NCBI GenBank assembly: GCA_902783705.1
Contig: CACZSA010000394.1
Span: 1 to 5,690 of the forward strand
DNA from: an uncultured Ruminococcus sp.
GTDB taxonomy: Bacteria; Bacillota; Clostridia; Oscillospirales; CAG-272
Direction: 5' to 3'
DNA: 5,690 bases
A model generated the notes under the pieces. The model made no database searches. It saw only the letters and a list, made by a program, of their open reading frames with translations, and was not told where the DNA came from. Numbering within the stretch: position 1 is the first letter of the stretch; the number at the start of each line of letters is the position of its first letter. This document shows, piece after piece, positions 5,665-5,690 of this stretch. A program made the translations under genes and the position numbers.

Positions 5665-5690
5665 GTGCAGAATAGCCGAGGTACGCACGC

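Larger units (their letters stand above)
5291..5690. other. Lower-GC non-coding region with dense inverted repeats
   Basis: GC content drops here to about one half, judged from the lines, against about two-thirds in the operon. Short frames exist on both strands (plus 5407-5658, minus 5576-5370), but both translate the same inverted repeats (KVQ on one strand, CTF on the other), lack good ribosome binding sites and resemble no protein I know. The region is best described as a structured repeat or remnant whose right end lies outside the window. Confidence 0.55.

Noticed and set aside
5392..5671. CRISPR array
   Set aside because: The repeats are inverted as well as direct, differ in length and spacing, and do not form regular repeat-spacer units.

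Overview
The window looks like chromosomal DNA from a GC-rich member of the Firmicutes (Bacillota), probably a class Clostridia gut-type lineage. This rests on a tRNA-sensing T-box leader (largely a Firmicutes device), sigma-A promoters with consensus or near-consensus boxes and 17-bp spacers, strong GGAGG-type ribosome binding sites, and genes of roughly two-thirds GC. No species can be named from the sequence alone.

Left part (1-1200, read on the minus strand): a consensus sigma-A promoter drives a leader of about 275 nt with all the landmarks of a T-box riboswitch: the AGAGAG motif, a GGTG-type apical loop, a specifier codon read as CTC (leucine), a TGGT T-box bulge and an intrinsic terminator. 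It lies directly ahead of a gene for a sugar phosphate isomerase/epimerase-type TIM barrel protein, which runs off the left edge with 266 codons visible. A leucine T-box ahead of a sugar isomerase-like gene is an unusual pairing.

Middle (1200-5067, plus strand): a divergent promoter region with a duplicated -10 box and a 15-bp perfect palindrome precedes a two-gene, translationally coupled operon. Gene one is a 738-residue TerB_N/TerB_C-architecture protein with a low-complexity N-terminal part and an acidic linker. Gene two is a 474-residue P-loop ATPase of the BrxC/BrxD type (DUF2791), with clear Walker A and Walker B motifs. From family knowledge, such pairs sit in conserved neighbourhoods, usually with a superfamily II helicase, and have been predicted to process DNA in stress response or phage defence. 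No helicase gene follows here within the window, so the module is either a two-gene version or is interrupted.

Right part (5068-5690): no convincing gene. The first half, GC-rich, holds two strong adjacent hairpins. From about 5290 the GC content falls to about one half, and the sequence becomes a mesh of nested inverted repeats built from short blocks (CGCTCAACGCC, CGTGTCAG, ATGAAGGTGCAG and CTTTGCTCAATG with their complements). This looks like a structured intergenic repeat, a non-autonomous mobile element or a recombination scar, placed where the third gene of the module would be expected.
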